Assembly (NCBI GenBank): GCA_030698935.1
Contig: JAUYLR010000045.1
Span: 1 to 5,488 of the forward strand
Reading direction: 5' to 3'
Length of the DNA: 5,488 bases
DNA from: a bacterium
GTDB taxonomy: Bacteria > Patescibacteriota > Minisyncoccia > Phycocordibacterales > UBA2100
The translations under genes were made by a program, and so were the position numbers. How positions within the stretch are numbered: the stretch's first letter is position 1; each line of letters begins with the position of its first letter. A model generated the notes under the pieces. The model was not told the origin of the DNA and searched no databases. It worked only from the letters and a program-made list of their open reading frames with translations. Shown one piece after another: positions 1 to 4,057 of this stretch.

Positions 1-446
1 TGAGCAAAGAGAAGTTTGATGAGTTTACGAAAGAGCTGGAGCATTTGAAAACCGTGCGCAGGCGCGAGATTGCCGAGCAGTTGGAATACGCCCGTTCACT
101 GGGCGATTTGTCTGAAAATGCGGAGTACGAGGAGGCCCGCAACATGCAGGCGGCCACCGAAGACCGCATCCGGACGATAGAAGAGAGCTTGTCGCGCGCG
201 CGCATCATAGAGCACCCGAAGGGAAATATCGTTTCTTTGGGCAATTTCGTGACCATCCAGAAGCAGGGTGAGAAAGAGGAGCACACCTACGAAATTGTCG
301 GTTCCGCCGAGGCGAACATGCAGGACCATAAGATATCGCACCTCTCGCCCTTGGGTTCCGCCCTCATGGCAAAGAAGAAGGGCGAAGTATTTGCATTTGA
401 AACTCCCAAAGGCGCGCAGAAGTATAAGATTGTGAATATTAAGTAG
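1..446 (+). CDS. greA: Transcription elongation factor GreA, 5' end outside the window
   Basis: GreA binds the secondary channel of RNA polymerase and stimulates transcript cleavage to rescue backtracked complexes. The reading frame is open from base 3; bases 1-2 (TG) end a codon that probably encodes the Leu of the usual YLTKEG-like start, so only about ten N-terminal residues are missing (147 of roughly 158 seen). Visible parts are the N-terminal coiled coil with its tip motif GDLSENAEY, whose acidic residues project to the polymerase active site, and a C-terminal FKBP-like domain with ISHLSPLGSALMAKKKGE. An in-frame TTG at 45 is not the start, because good GreA sequence precedes it. The gene ends at TAG and is followed 14 bases later by a strong terminator. 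Confidence 0.95.
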   Translation, partial: SKEKFDEFTKELEHLKTVRRREIAEQLEYARSLGDLSENAEYEEARNMQAATEDRIRTIEESLSRARIIEHPKGNIVSLGNFVTIQKQGEKEEHTYEIVGSAEANMQDHKISHLSPLGSALMAKKKGEVFAFETPKGAQKYKIVNIK

Positions 447-460
447 GCACTGTGTTTGTT

Positions 461-496
461 AAAACAAAACGCCGGCAAGAATCGGCGTTTTGTTTT
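461..496. terminator. Bidirectional intrinsic terminator after greA
   Basis: A perfect 14-bp stem (461-474 with 483-496) has an 8-base loop. A GCCG/CGGC core sits at the loop end and the outer arms are A-rich on the left and T-rich on the right, so either strand gives a GC hairpin running into a U-rich tract. It ends greA on the plus strand and can stop minus-strand transcription arriving from the tRNA-Pro/tRNA-Ala block. Confidence 0.88.
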
Positions 497-643
497 CTGT
501 GGCGTCGCCCTACTACGCGGCATTCCCCCAAGGGGACCGTCTACAGGTGTCTATCATGAACGATAGACCTGCGATTTGTATCCACGCACAGCGTGGACAA
601 ATCGGGAGCCTACGAAATATACTCGCTTTGCTCGTTATTTTTG
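497..643. repeat. Hairpin array downstream of tRNA-Ala(CGC)
   Basis: No convincing gene. The 147 bases hold hairpins in series. 524-528/532-536 has 5 bp and a 3-base loop. 544-571 pairs CAGG and TCTATC with GATAGA and CCTG around a 2-base bulge. 572-604 has 14 bp (CGATTTGT + CCACGC) with a 2-base bulge at 580-581 and a 3-base loop. An imperfect AT-rich hairpin with a CGCTTTGC tip occupies 609-641, right after the tRNA 3' end. Bases 514-525 are a 12-base inverted copy of the tRNA-Ala anticodon arm. The function is unknown; trailer processing, termination or an inserted repeat are all possible. Confidence 0.7.
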
Positions 644-714
644 TGGACCCAGGGAGAATCGGACTCCCGCCTCGGCAATGCGAATGCCGCGTAATACCAC
701 TTTACTATGGGCCC
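644..714 (-). tRNA. tRNA-Ala, anticodon CGC
   Basis: A 71-base cloverleaf on the minus strand. The acceptor GGGCCCA/TGGGTCC contains the G3-U70 wobble that is the alanine identity element. D arm GTAA/TTAC, anticodon stem CGGCA/TGCCG, loop TTCGCAT with anticodon CGC (reads GCG), variable AGGC, T arm GGGAG/CTCCC. Discriminator A; CCA is not encoded. The T-loop reads TCCGATT, so position 55 is C instead of the usual T. It lies downstream of tRNA-Pro(GGG), 137 bases away, and is probably co-transcribed with it. Confidence 0.95.
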
Positions 715-754
715 TAGCGAGGACCAAAAGAATATACCATGGCATATTCTTTTT
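715..754 (-). repeat. AT-rich hairpin (H2) in the tRNA-Ala(CGC) leader
   Basis: Bases 726-735 pair perfectly with 744-753, and CC/GG at the centre adds pairs around CATG; on the minus strand the flanking mismatch becomes G-U. Between the hairpin and the tRNA is TCCTCGCTA, which is complementary to the loop of the next hairpin upstream. The same layout with a different stem sequence precedes tRNA-Ala(GGC) at 4097-4122. Confidence 0.65.
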
Positions 755-793
755 CCGAGCGACGGGTCCATACGATCCTCGTAGTATGGGCCC
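755..793 (-). ncRNA. Conserved hairpin element H1 upstream of tRNA-Ala(CGC); candidate leader RNA
   Basis: A 10-bp stem (764-773 with 784-793) has a 10-base loop. It is nearly identical to 4058-4095 upstream of the other tRNA-Ala gene: the only differences are one base pair (C-G here, T-A there) and one loop base. Read on the minus strand the arm GGGCCCATA copies the 5' end of the adjacent tRNA, and the fourth pair is C-A. On the plus strand that pair is U-G, so the antisense RNA would fold slightly better. Loop bases CGAGGA can pair with TCCTCG just before the tRNA. Strand and function are inferred. Confidence 0.5.
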
Positions 794-801
794 GTTGCCA
801 G

Positions 802-820
802 AACCGAATTCATCTGATTC
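802..820. repeat. Short hairpin between tRNA-Pro(GGG) and the H1 element
   Basis: A 6-bp stem, CCGAAT with ATTCGG, encloses a 7-base loop. It sits in the spacer of the presumed tRNA-Pro/tRNA-Ala transcript and may be a processing structure. Confidence 0.5.
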
Positions 821-851
821 GGCGAGGACTGAAAGAATATACCACATCTTG

Positions 852-923
852 TCGGGGTACTGGGAGTCGGACCCAGCGTCTCATGCACCCCATGCATGTG
901 TGTTGCCGCTACACTATACCCCG
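852..923 (-). tRNA. tRNA-Pro, anticodon GGG
   Basis: A 72-base cloverleaf on the minus strand. Acceptor CGGGGTA/TACCCCG with the C1-G72 pair typical of bacterial tRNA-Pro. D arm GTGT/ACAC, anticodon stem CATGC/GCATG, loop ATGGGGT with anticodon GGG and G37 as expected for proline, variable AGACG, T arm CTGGG/CCCAG. Discriminator A; CCA is not encoded. The T-loop TCCGACT again has C at position 55. It reads CCC/CCU codons and is the first tRNA of the minus-strand pair with tRNA-Ala(CGC). Confidence 0.95.
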
Positions 924-940
924 ATACCACACGAACAGGC

Positions 941-949
941 TTTATCACA
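941..949 (-). promoter_or_regulatory. Possible extended -10 promoter for tRNA-Pro(GGG)
   Basis: On the minus strand TGTGATAAA has the TGn extension plus GATAAA (4 of 6 to TATAAT). It would start transcription about ten bases before the tRNA. No good -35 is visible, so the call is weak; read-through from the endonuclease gene is an alternative. Confidence 0.3.
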
Positions 950-1003
950 GGCGTTCTACCTCGATCAGTTCGCGCATATACATTATTACCACGGCATCAG
1001 CTT

Positions 1004-1879
1004 TCACAAAAGCAGTTTGAATTTTGCATCAAGTTTTATGTCAGGATAAAGATCTGTGGGATAAATCTCAATAAGTTGGATGTTGTGCTTTTCGCAAAGT
1101 CTTCGTTTTTCCTGAATGGATTGATCGTAGCGCGGGCTATCGTTCGCCAAACCAAAGTACTCAATAAAAACATTCTTTTTGATACTCCAGTCTGCCCTAT
1201 GCTTGGTGTCTGGGTAAGAAGTATTGCGAAGGTGAGAAATATTGTTTTTAGTTAGCCAATTATCAACAATTGCTTCAGAAATTGAGTCGCATGTATGGCC
1301 ATCTGTAGCAACGGTACTCGTTCGCTTGTACATGCGTTGGCTGTGAGAACGATGTGGAGTAAGACCTGCGACAACCAAAGATTGGTTCCACGAGCCAAAA
1401 GCTCTCACGCACATGTCGGCGATTGAACCCACCTCACGTTTTGCAGGGGCCCGCCCCAATTCTTGCGATACACTCTGCAACTTCTGCGTTAGCGCTTTAG
1501 TCGAATGTGTCGTGCGGACTAAGTTAAAACAATATCGAGAACAATATTTCACGTCACTTCGCACACGTTTGTTACAAGTTTTATTTGCACATGCATGGAG
1601 GTCGCGAGACTTTTTGGGAAATCTTTGATTATTAACACTAGCTGCGCAGGCATGAGAGCAATAACTGTTTTTTACTTTTCGGATTTCATTTAAAGAACGG
1701 TAAAACTTGTTACCACATCTTGGATTGCCGCACTGTAAAGTTAGACCAGAATTTTTGGAGCGAGTCATGCAGGGCGGAGAGCAGTACTGATTCCAGTTAA
1801 ACTTTCTGGCTTCATGTACACGTCCACTGGGCCGCAAAAATATTCTTTTGCACTCGGAACAGGTTACCCGCACTTTCAT
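1004..1879 (-). CDS. Free-standing homing-type endonuclease: zinc fingers + HNH-associated repeat + Vsr/EDxHD-like nuclease
   Basis: 291 aa. Three cysteine quartets run along the N-terminal half: C7/C10-C33/C37, C50/C55-C74/C78 and C97/C102-C113/C117, which look like zinc-binding DNA-contact modules. Residues about 138-176 (ELGRAPAKREV ... RAFGSWNQSLVVAGLTP) match the homing-endonuclease-associated repeat. Residues about 199-278 resemble the Vsr-like branch of the PD-(D/E)XK fold: SEAIVDNWL (E202), HRADW (D230), VFIEYFG (E240), K258 and a final LIEIYPTDL strand. No intron or intein surrounds it. It sits between two tRNA-Pro genes, its codons are AT-richer than those of prs, and it has its own near-leaderless promoter, so it is probably a mobile gene. 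Target and activity are inferred. A stand-alone DNA repair nuclease is the alternative. Confidence 0.75.
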   Translation of the reverse strand: MKVRVTCSECKRIFLRPSGRVHEARKFNWNQYCSPPCMTRSKNSGLTLQCGNPRCGNKFYRSLNEIRKVKNSYCSHACAASVNNQRFPKKSRDLHACANKTCNKRVRSDVKYCSRYCFNLVRTTHSTKALTQKLQSVSQELGRAPAKREVGSIADMCVRAFGSWNQSLVVAGLTPHRSHSQRMYKRTSTVATDGHTCDSISEAIVDNWLTKNNISHLRNTSYPDTKHRADWSIKKNVFIEYFGLANDSPRYDQSIQEKRRLCEKHNIQLIEIYPTDLYPDIKLDAKFKLLL

Positions 1880-1883
1880 AATC

Positions 1884-1899
1884 TGTGTATTTTAACACA
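1884..1899 (-). promoter_or_regulatory. Extended -10 promoter of the endonuclease gene inside a small palindrome
   Basis: On the minus strand TGTTAAAAT (TGn plus TAAAAT, 5 of 6) is followed by 9 bases and the ATG, so the mRNA would have a leader of only a few bases and no ribosome binding site. The -10 (1889-1894) is framed by TGTGT/ACACA arms (1884-1888, 1895-1899), a possible operator or a chance palindrome. Confidence 0.5.
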
Positions 1900-1964
1900 A
1901 CTTACGGGACAACGGGAGTCGAAACTGTCCGCAAACGACCATACAGGGTCACAAATAATCTTAG

Positions 1965-2035
1965 TCGGGCTGCCGAGAATTGAACTCGGTCTACATCCTC
2001 CCGAAGGATGCGTACTACCGGTATACTACAGCCCG
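1965..2035 (-). tRNA. tRNA-Pro, anticodon CGG
   Basis: A 71-base cloverleaf on the minus strand. Acceptor CGGGCTG/CAGCCCG with C1-G72, D arm GTAT/GTAC, anticodon stem CATCC/GGATG, loop TTCGGGA with anticodon CGG and proline-typical G37, variable TAGA, T arm CCGAG/CTCGG with a normal TTCAATT loop. Discriminator A; CCA is not encoded. Reads CCG. It follows tRNA-Val(CAC) by 33 bases in the same transcript. Confidence 0.95.
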
Positions 2036-2042
2036 CGTCTCA

Positions 2043-2069
2043 ACAAGGAATTGCTGGGCAATTCCTTGT
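2043..2069. repeat. Perfect hairpin between tRNA-Val and tRNA-Pro(CGG)
   Basis: ACAAGGAATTGC (2043-2054) pairs perfectly with 2058-2069 around a 3-base loop. On the minus strand the first stem base is the discriminator A of tRNA-Val, so the hairpin abuts the mature 3' end. No T-run follows, so it is more likely a processing or stability structure than a terminator. Confidence 0.75.
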
Positions 2070-2142
2070 GCACCCTTCAGGATTCGAACCTGAGACCTTT
2101 CGAATGTGAATCGAACGCTCTAACCAACTGAGCTAAGGGTGC
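2069..2142 (-). tRNA. tRNA-Val, anticodon CAC
   Basis: A 74-base cloverleaf on the minus strand. Acceptor GCACCCT/AGGGTGC, D arm GCTC/GAGC with loop AGTTGGTTA, anticodon stem TTCGA/TCGAA, loop TTCACAT with anticodon CAC, variable AGGTC, T arm TCAGG/CCTGA with canonical TTCGAAT. Discriminator A; CCA is not encoded. Reads GUG. First gene of the Val-Pro(CGG) pair, with a perfect -10 box just upstream. Confidence 0.97.
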
Positions 2143-2150
2143 GTGAAAAG

Positions 2151-2156
2151 ATTATA
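2151..2156 (-). promoter_or_regulatory. -10 box of the tRNA-Val/tRNA-Pro(CGG) operon
   Basis: A perfect TATAAT on the minus strand, 8 bases before the first base of tRNA-Val, would start transcription almost at the mature 5' end. No strong -35 match is seen at 17 bases. Confidence 0.65.
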
Positions 2157-2175
2157 CTTTCATGGTAACCTAAAA

Positions 2176-2208
2176 GCTATACCCTAATCGCTATACCCTA
2201 ATCGCTAT
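2176..2208 (+). repeat. Tandem repeat in the prs upstream region
   Basis: GCTATACCCTAATC occurs twice head to tail (2176-2189, 2190-2203), followed by a partial third unit, GCTAT. Each unit carries a TATACC that could be a weak plus-strand -10; the second (2192-2197) would start prs mRNA about 9 bases before its ATG. It lies between divergent tRNA-Val and prs. Confidence 0.8.
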
Positions 2209-2212
2209 CTTT

Positions 2213-3169
2213 ATGGACTACCGCATATTCAGCTTGGGAAGCAACGACGGGCTGTCTCAAAAAATCTCGGAGCGCCTCGGTATTCCCCTCGGCAAAATCC
2301 AATGCAAGACATTCGCGGACGGAGAACAGTACGTGCAGTTTCAGGAAAATCTTCGCGGCAAGAGCATCTTTCTCATCCAATCCACCAATCCGCCGTCCGA
2401 CAACTGGACGCGGCTTTTTCTTGCCATTGACGCGGCGCGAGGCGCTTCCGCCCACGAGATTACCGCGGTCATTCCGTATTTCGGGTATGCGCGGCAAGAC
2501 AGGAAAGACAGGCCCCGCGAGCCGATATCGGCGCGCGTATTTGCAACGATACTTGAATCCGTCGGCACCGACCACGTCCTCACTATGGACCTGCACGACG
2601 ATGCCATCGGCGGATTCTTCAGGACCGCCAATGTGGATTACCTTTACGCGCGGCCGGTGTTCATTTCGCACTTTAAGGAAACATTTAAAGACGCGCTTGA
2701 TAAAGATGAGTTCGTAGTCGTTTCGCCGGATGCGGGCGGCGTGGTGCGCGCGCAGTCATACGCAAAACGCCTGATGAAATCAGCGGACTTGGCCATCATT
2801 CACAAAGAACGCGACATACCGAATCAGGTGGCGCGGATGAAACTGATAGGGGATGTGAAGGGAAAAGTCGCGCTCATTGTTGACGACATGATAGACACCT
2901 GCGGCACGCTTGCCACTGCCGCCAATCTGCTTATGGAAAACGGAGTGAAAGAAGTCTATGCCGCCGCCACGCACGGAGTGTTGAGCGGTCAGGCGCTCGC
3001 GGTGATAGACCGTTCGCCGATAAAGAAAGTATTTATCACCGACACCATCTCCGCCGACCGCACGCTGTCGCCCAAGATTGAAGTCGTATCGGTCGGCGGG
3101 ATTTTCGGGGACGCGATTCAGAGAATCACCAGCGGGGAATCCTTGAGCGCCCTTTTTGAAGCCGAATGA
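2213..3169 (+). CDS. prs: Ribose-phosphate pyrophosphokinase (PRPP synthetase)
   Basis: Makes PRPP from ribose 5-phosphate and ATP for purine, pyrimidine, NAD, His and Trp synthesis; cytosolic. At 318 aa it has the usual length. Family motifs appear in order: FADGE (34-38), PYFGYARQDRK with PISAR (88-107), the metal/ATP signature DLHDDAIGGFF (126-136), VVSPDAGGVVRA (169-180), flexible-loop K198/R200 in HKERD, GDVKGK (213-218), and the PRPP-binding loop VDDMIDTCGT (223-232). The signature has Ala-Ile-Gly where many homologues have Gln-Ile-Gln. The start ATG at 2213 gives the normal N-terminus (RIFSLGSN) and has no Shine-Dalgarno sequence, so the mRNA is probably leaderless or nearly so. Confidence 0.97.
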   Translation: MDYRIFSLGSNDGLSQKISERLGIPLGKIQCKTFADGEQYVQFQENLRGKSIFLIQSTNPPSDNWTRLFLAIDAARGASAHEITAVIPYFGYARQDRKDRPREPISARVFATILESVGTDHVLTMDLHDDAIGGFFRTANVDYLYARPVFISHFKETFKDALDKDEFVVVSPDAGGVVRAQSYAKRLMKSADLAIIHKERDIPNQVARMKLIGDVKGKVALIVDDMIDTCGTLATAANLLMENGVKEVYAAATHGVLSGQALAVIDRSPIKKVFITDTISADRTLSPKIEVVSVGGIFGDAIQRITSGESLSALFEAE

Positions 3170-3185
3170 TAGTTCTTAAAGATAC

Positions 3186-3200
3186 GCACGCTATCCGTGC
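3186..3200 (+). terminator. Weak hairpin after prs
   Basis: GCACG/CGTGC with a 5-base loop lies 17 bases after the prs stop. The following sequence is only mildly T-rich, so it is at best a weak terminator. Confidence 0.3.
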
Positions 3201-3226
3201 CGCTTCTTCAGTGTTTCCTAGTTTAC

Positions 3227-3256
3227 TATGCGCATATTCGGGCGAATTAGCGCATA
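3227..3256. promoter_or_regulatory. 30-bp palindrome upstream of the ArsR-type gene; candidate operator
   Basis: Outer arms TATGCGC/GCGCATA and inner arms ATTCG/CGAAT surround a 2-base centre, with a 2+2 mismatch between them. The core GCATATTCGGGCGAAT recurs exactly, in inverted orientation, in the palindrome after the gene (3598-3627). A palindrome with a 2-base centre resembles the 12-2-12 operators known for the SmtB/ArsR family. It lies about 30 bases before the -10, in a position for promoter control. Confidence 0.6.
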
Positions 3257-3282
3257 AGGAGCCACAGAGGCAATGGATACAA

Positions 3283-3291
3283 TGATATAAT
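3283..3291 (+). promoter_or_regulatory. Extended -10 promoter giving a leaderless mRNA
   Basis: TGATATAAT combines the TGn extension with a perfect TATAAT. Seven bases separate it from the ATG at 3299, so transcription should start at or next to the A of the start codon. No -35 match is evident, as is common for extended -10 promoters. Confidence 0.75.
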
Positions 3292-3298
3292 ACGTGTT

Positions 3299-3559
3299 AT
3301 GAACGAGCTGGAACGAAATCTGAAAGCACTTGCCAATAAACGTCGGCTTGCGATTCTGCGGTATCTCAAGCGTGTCGGCAAATCCTCGGTGGGGGACATT
3401 GCCGGCGAAATTCAACTTTCATTTAAGGCGACCTCGCGACACCTCGCCGTGCTCACCAACGCAGGAATTTTGGAGAAAGAACAGGAGGGCTTAACAATGT
3501 GGCACAGGATATCTCTGCGTAAGCACACCATTGCTGCAAATGCACTAAAACTTTTGTAA
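3299..3559 (+). CDS. Small ArsR/SmtB-type winged-helix repressor
   Basis: 86 aa. The N-terminus LKALANKRRLAILRYL is the family's opening helix pair. A helix-turn-helix follows at about residues 30-58 (VGDIAGEIQLSFKATSRHLA, then LTNAGILE), then a wing with EGLTMWHRISL. There are no Cys pairs and few His, so classical metal sensing through ArsR Cys or SmtB sites is unlikely; it may sense something else or act as a constitutive dimer. No target gene follows in the same direction. The flanking related palindromes suggest autoregulation. The start ATG is fixed by the promoter spacing (leaderless). Confidence 0.85.
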   Translation: MNELERNLKALANKRRLAILRYLKRVGKSSVGDIAGEIQLSFKATSRHLAVLTNAGILEKEQEGLTMWHRISLRKHTIAANALKLL

Positions 3560-3597
3560 GGCAGTTGGGAACACTTTTTGCGGGCCATTTTCGTTGC

Positions 3598-3627
3598 TAT
3601 AGGCATATTCGCCCGAATATGCCTATA
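3598..3627. terminator. Perfect 14-bp palindrome after the ArsR-type gene; operator copy and/or terminator
   Basis: 3598-3611 pairs perfectly with 3614-3627 across a CC centre. Its core is the same GCATATTCGGGCGAAT (inverted) found upstream of the gene. It has no T-run on either side, which weakens a pure terminator role; a second repressor-binding site allowing looping fits as well. Confidence 0.55.
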
Positions 3628-3639
3628 ACAGGATTAAAA

Positions 3640-3852
3640 TCTCCTCGCTCGCTATGCTCGCTCGGTGCTCCCGGCAGGACCGCGAGTACGCATATCTCCC
3701 GCGACTCAATGTCGCGCCGTCGCGCGACATTGGTCTGGGCACCGCCTCACCGTTCTCGTCTGCTGACGAGAACATGTTCCGGCGTTCGATTCCTGCATGC
3801 ACGGCAAGCAGTTGCCGTGCTCGGGAGCACAAAATTCGCTCCGCTCTTTTTG
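3640..3852. repeat. Multi-branched foldback region downstream of tRNA-Arg
   Basis: No gene. Hairpins in order: CGCGAG/CTC-CCGCG at 3681-3702 (2-base bulge); an 11-bp perfect stem at 3707-3732 with CGTC loop; a 9-bp perfect stem GTTCTCGTC/GACGAGAAC at 3752-3773; a 9-bp perfect stem GCACGGCAA/TTGCCGTGC at 3799-3820; and the stem 3822-3834/3848-3860, which uses the tRNA 3' end. GTGCTCCCG+GCAGGA (3665-3679) can also pair with TCCTGC (3791-3796) and CGGGAGCAC (3822-3830), closing the whole block as a roughly 166-base branched structure. Confidence 0.7.
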
Positions 3853-3866
3853 TGCTCCCGGCAGGA
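3665..3866. repeat. Copies of the tRNA-Arg 3' end
   Basis: GTGCTCCCGGCAGGA occurs directly repeated at 3665-3679 and at 3852-3866, where it is the antisense of the tRNA 3' end. The reverse complement is present in two pieces, 3784-3796 (GTTCGATTCCTGC) and 3822-3834, separated by a 25-base hairpin insertion. The tRNA tail is therefore present in three copies within about 210 bases. Confidence 0.8.
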
Positions 3867-3924
3867 ATCGAACCTGCATCACCTCCTTCGGAGGGAGATA
3901 TCCTATCCATTGAACGACGGAAGC
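3853..3924 (-). tRNA. tRNA-Arg, anticodon CCG
   Basis: A 72-base cloverleaf on the minus strand. Acceptor GCTTCCG/CGGGAGC, a wobble-rich D arm GTTC/GGAT with loop AATGGATA, anticodon stem TCTCC/GGAGG (first pair T-G), loop CTCCGAA with anticodon CCG, variable TGAT, T arm GCAGG/CCTGC with canonical TTCGATT. Discriminator A; CCA is not encoded. Reads CGG. Its 3' strand can alternatively pair with an inverted copy just downstream (3822-3834). Confidence 0.93.
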
Positions 3925-3932
3925 TTGGATTG

Positions 3933-3941
3933 GTTATAACA
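3933..3941 (-). promoter_or_regulatory. Extended -10 promoter of tRNA-Arg
   Basis: On the minus strand TGTTATAAC has the TGn extension and 5 of 6 matches to TATAAT. It lies 8 bases before the tRNA 5' end. No convincing -35. Confidence 0.55.
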
Positions 3942-3981
3942 TACCACAACGGAGAGATTTCTTTGGAATCAAGAAGGAAGT

Positions 3982-4010
3982 TTGATACCATGCTCGCACA
4001 GGGCTAAACC
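3982..4010 (+). promoter_or_regulatory. Possible promoter for the tRNA-Ala(GGC) leader
   Basis: TTGATA (5 of 6 to TTGACA), a 17-base spacer, then TAAACC, a poor -10. If used, the hairpins at 4033-4122 would be transcribed as a pre-tRNA leader of about 120 bases. Confidence 0.25.
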
Positions 4011-4032
4011 CCGCATTGCGCGGAGTCGCCCG

Positions 4033-4054
4033 AACAAAACGAATTCGTTTTGTT
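4033..4054. repeat. Perfect 22-bp palindrome followed by T residues
   Basis: A perfect inverted repeat is centred on GAATTC, with AACAAAAC/GTTTTGTT arms. It could act as a terminator or attenuator for plus-strand transcription entering the tRNA-Ala(GGC) leader, or end minus-strand transcription. A small CCGC/GCGG hairpin precedes it at 4011-4023. Confidence 0.6.
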
Positions 4055-4057
4055 TTA

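Larger units (their letters stand above)
717..844. repeat. Direct repeat pair, 23 bases, 21 identical
   Basis: Bases 717-739 and 822-844 share GCGAGGAC, two differing bases, then AAAGAATATACCA. One copy lies just after tRNA-Pro(GGG) on the minus strand, the other just before tRNA-Ala(CGC). A third, inverted and looser copy (741-760) forms the other arm of the H2 hairpin. The pair brackets the conserved 39-base element at 755-793, which suggests duplication of a unit. Confidence 0.7.

Noticed and set aside
497..604. CRISPR-like array of hairpins
   Set aside because: The hairpins differ in sequence and there are no regularly spaced identical repeats.
715..793. T-box riboswitch upstream of tRNA-Ala
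   Set aside because: There is no T-box consensus (AGGGTGGNACCGCG-like), no specifier loop that can be identified, and the downstream gene is a tRNA rather than a synthetase or transporter.
576..1049. Open frames across the tRNA-Pro/tRNA-Ala block on both strands
   Set aside because: They run through tRNA genes and hairpins. The peptides have no family resemblance and simply reflect stop-poor GC hairpins.
1901..1964. tRNA-like fragment upstream of the endonuclease gene (CGGGAGTCGAAAC resembles an antisense T arm)
   Set aside because: The T stem does not pair and no acceptor or anticodon arm accompanies it; too weak to call a pseudogene.
2198..2671. 157-codon minus-strand ORF inside prs
   Set aside because: Antisense shadow of prs, whose motifs and length are complete on the plus strand.
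3665..3866. Direct repeat of a tRNA 3' end as an att site of an integrated element
   Set aside because: Only 187 bases and no integrase lie between the copies, and an inverted copy is present too, which site-specific integration does not make.
3565..3991. ORFs of about 120 codons on both strands over the tRNA-Arg foldback
   Set aside because: They cross tRNA-Arg and its repeats; composition is that of palindromic DNA and no domain is seen.
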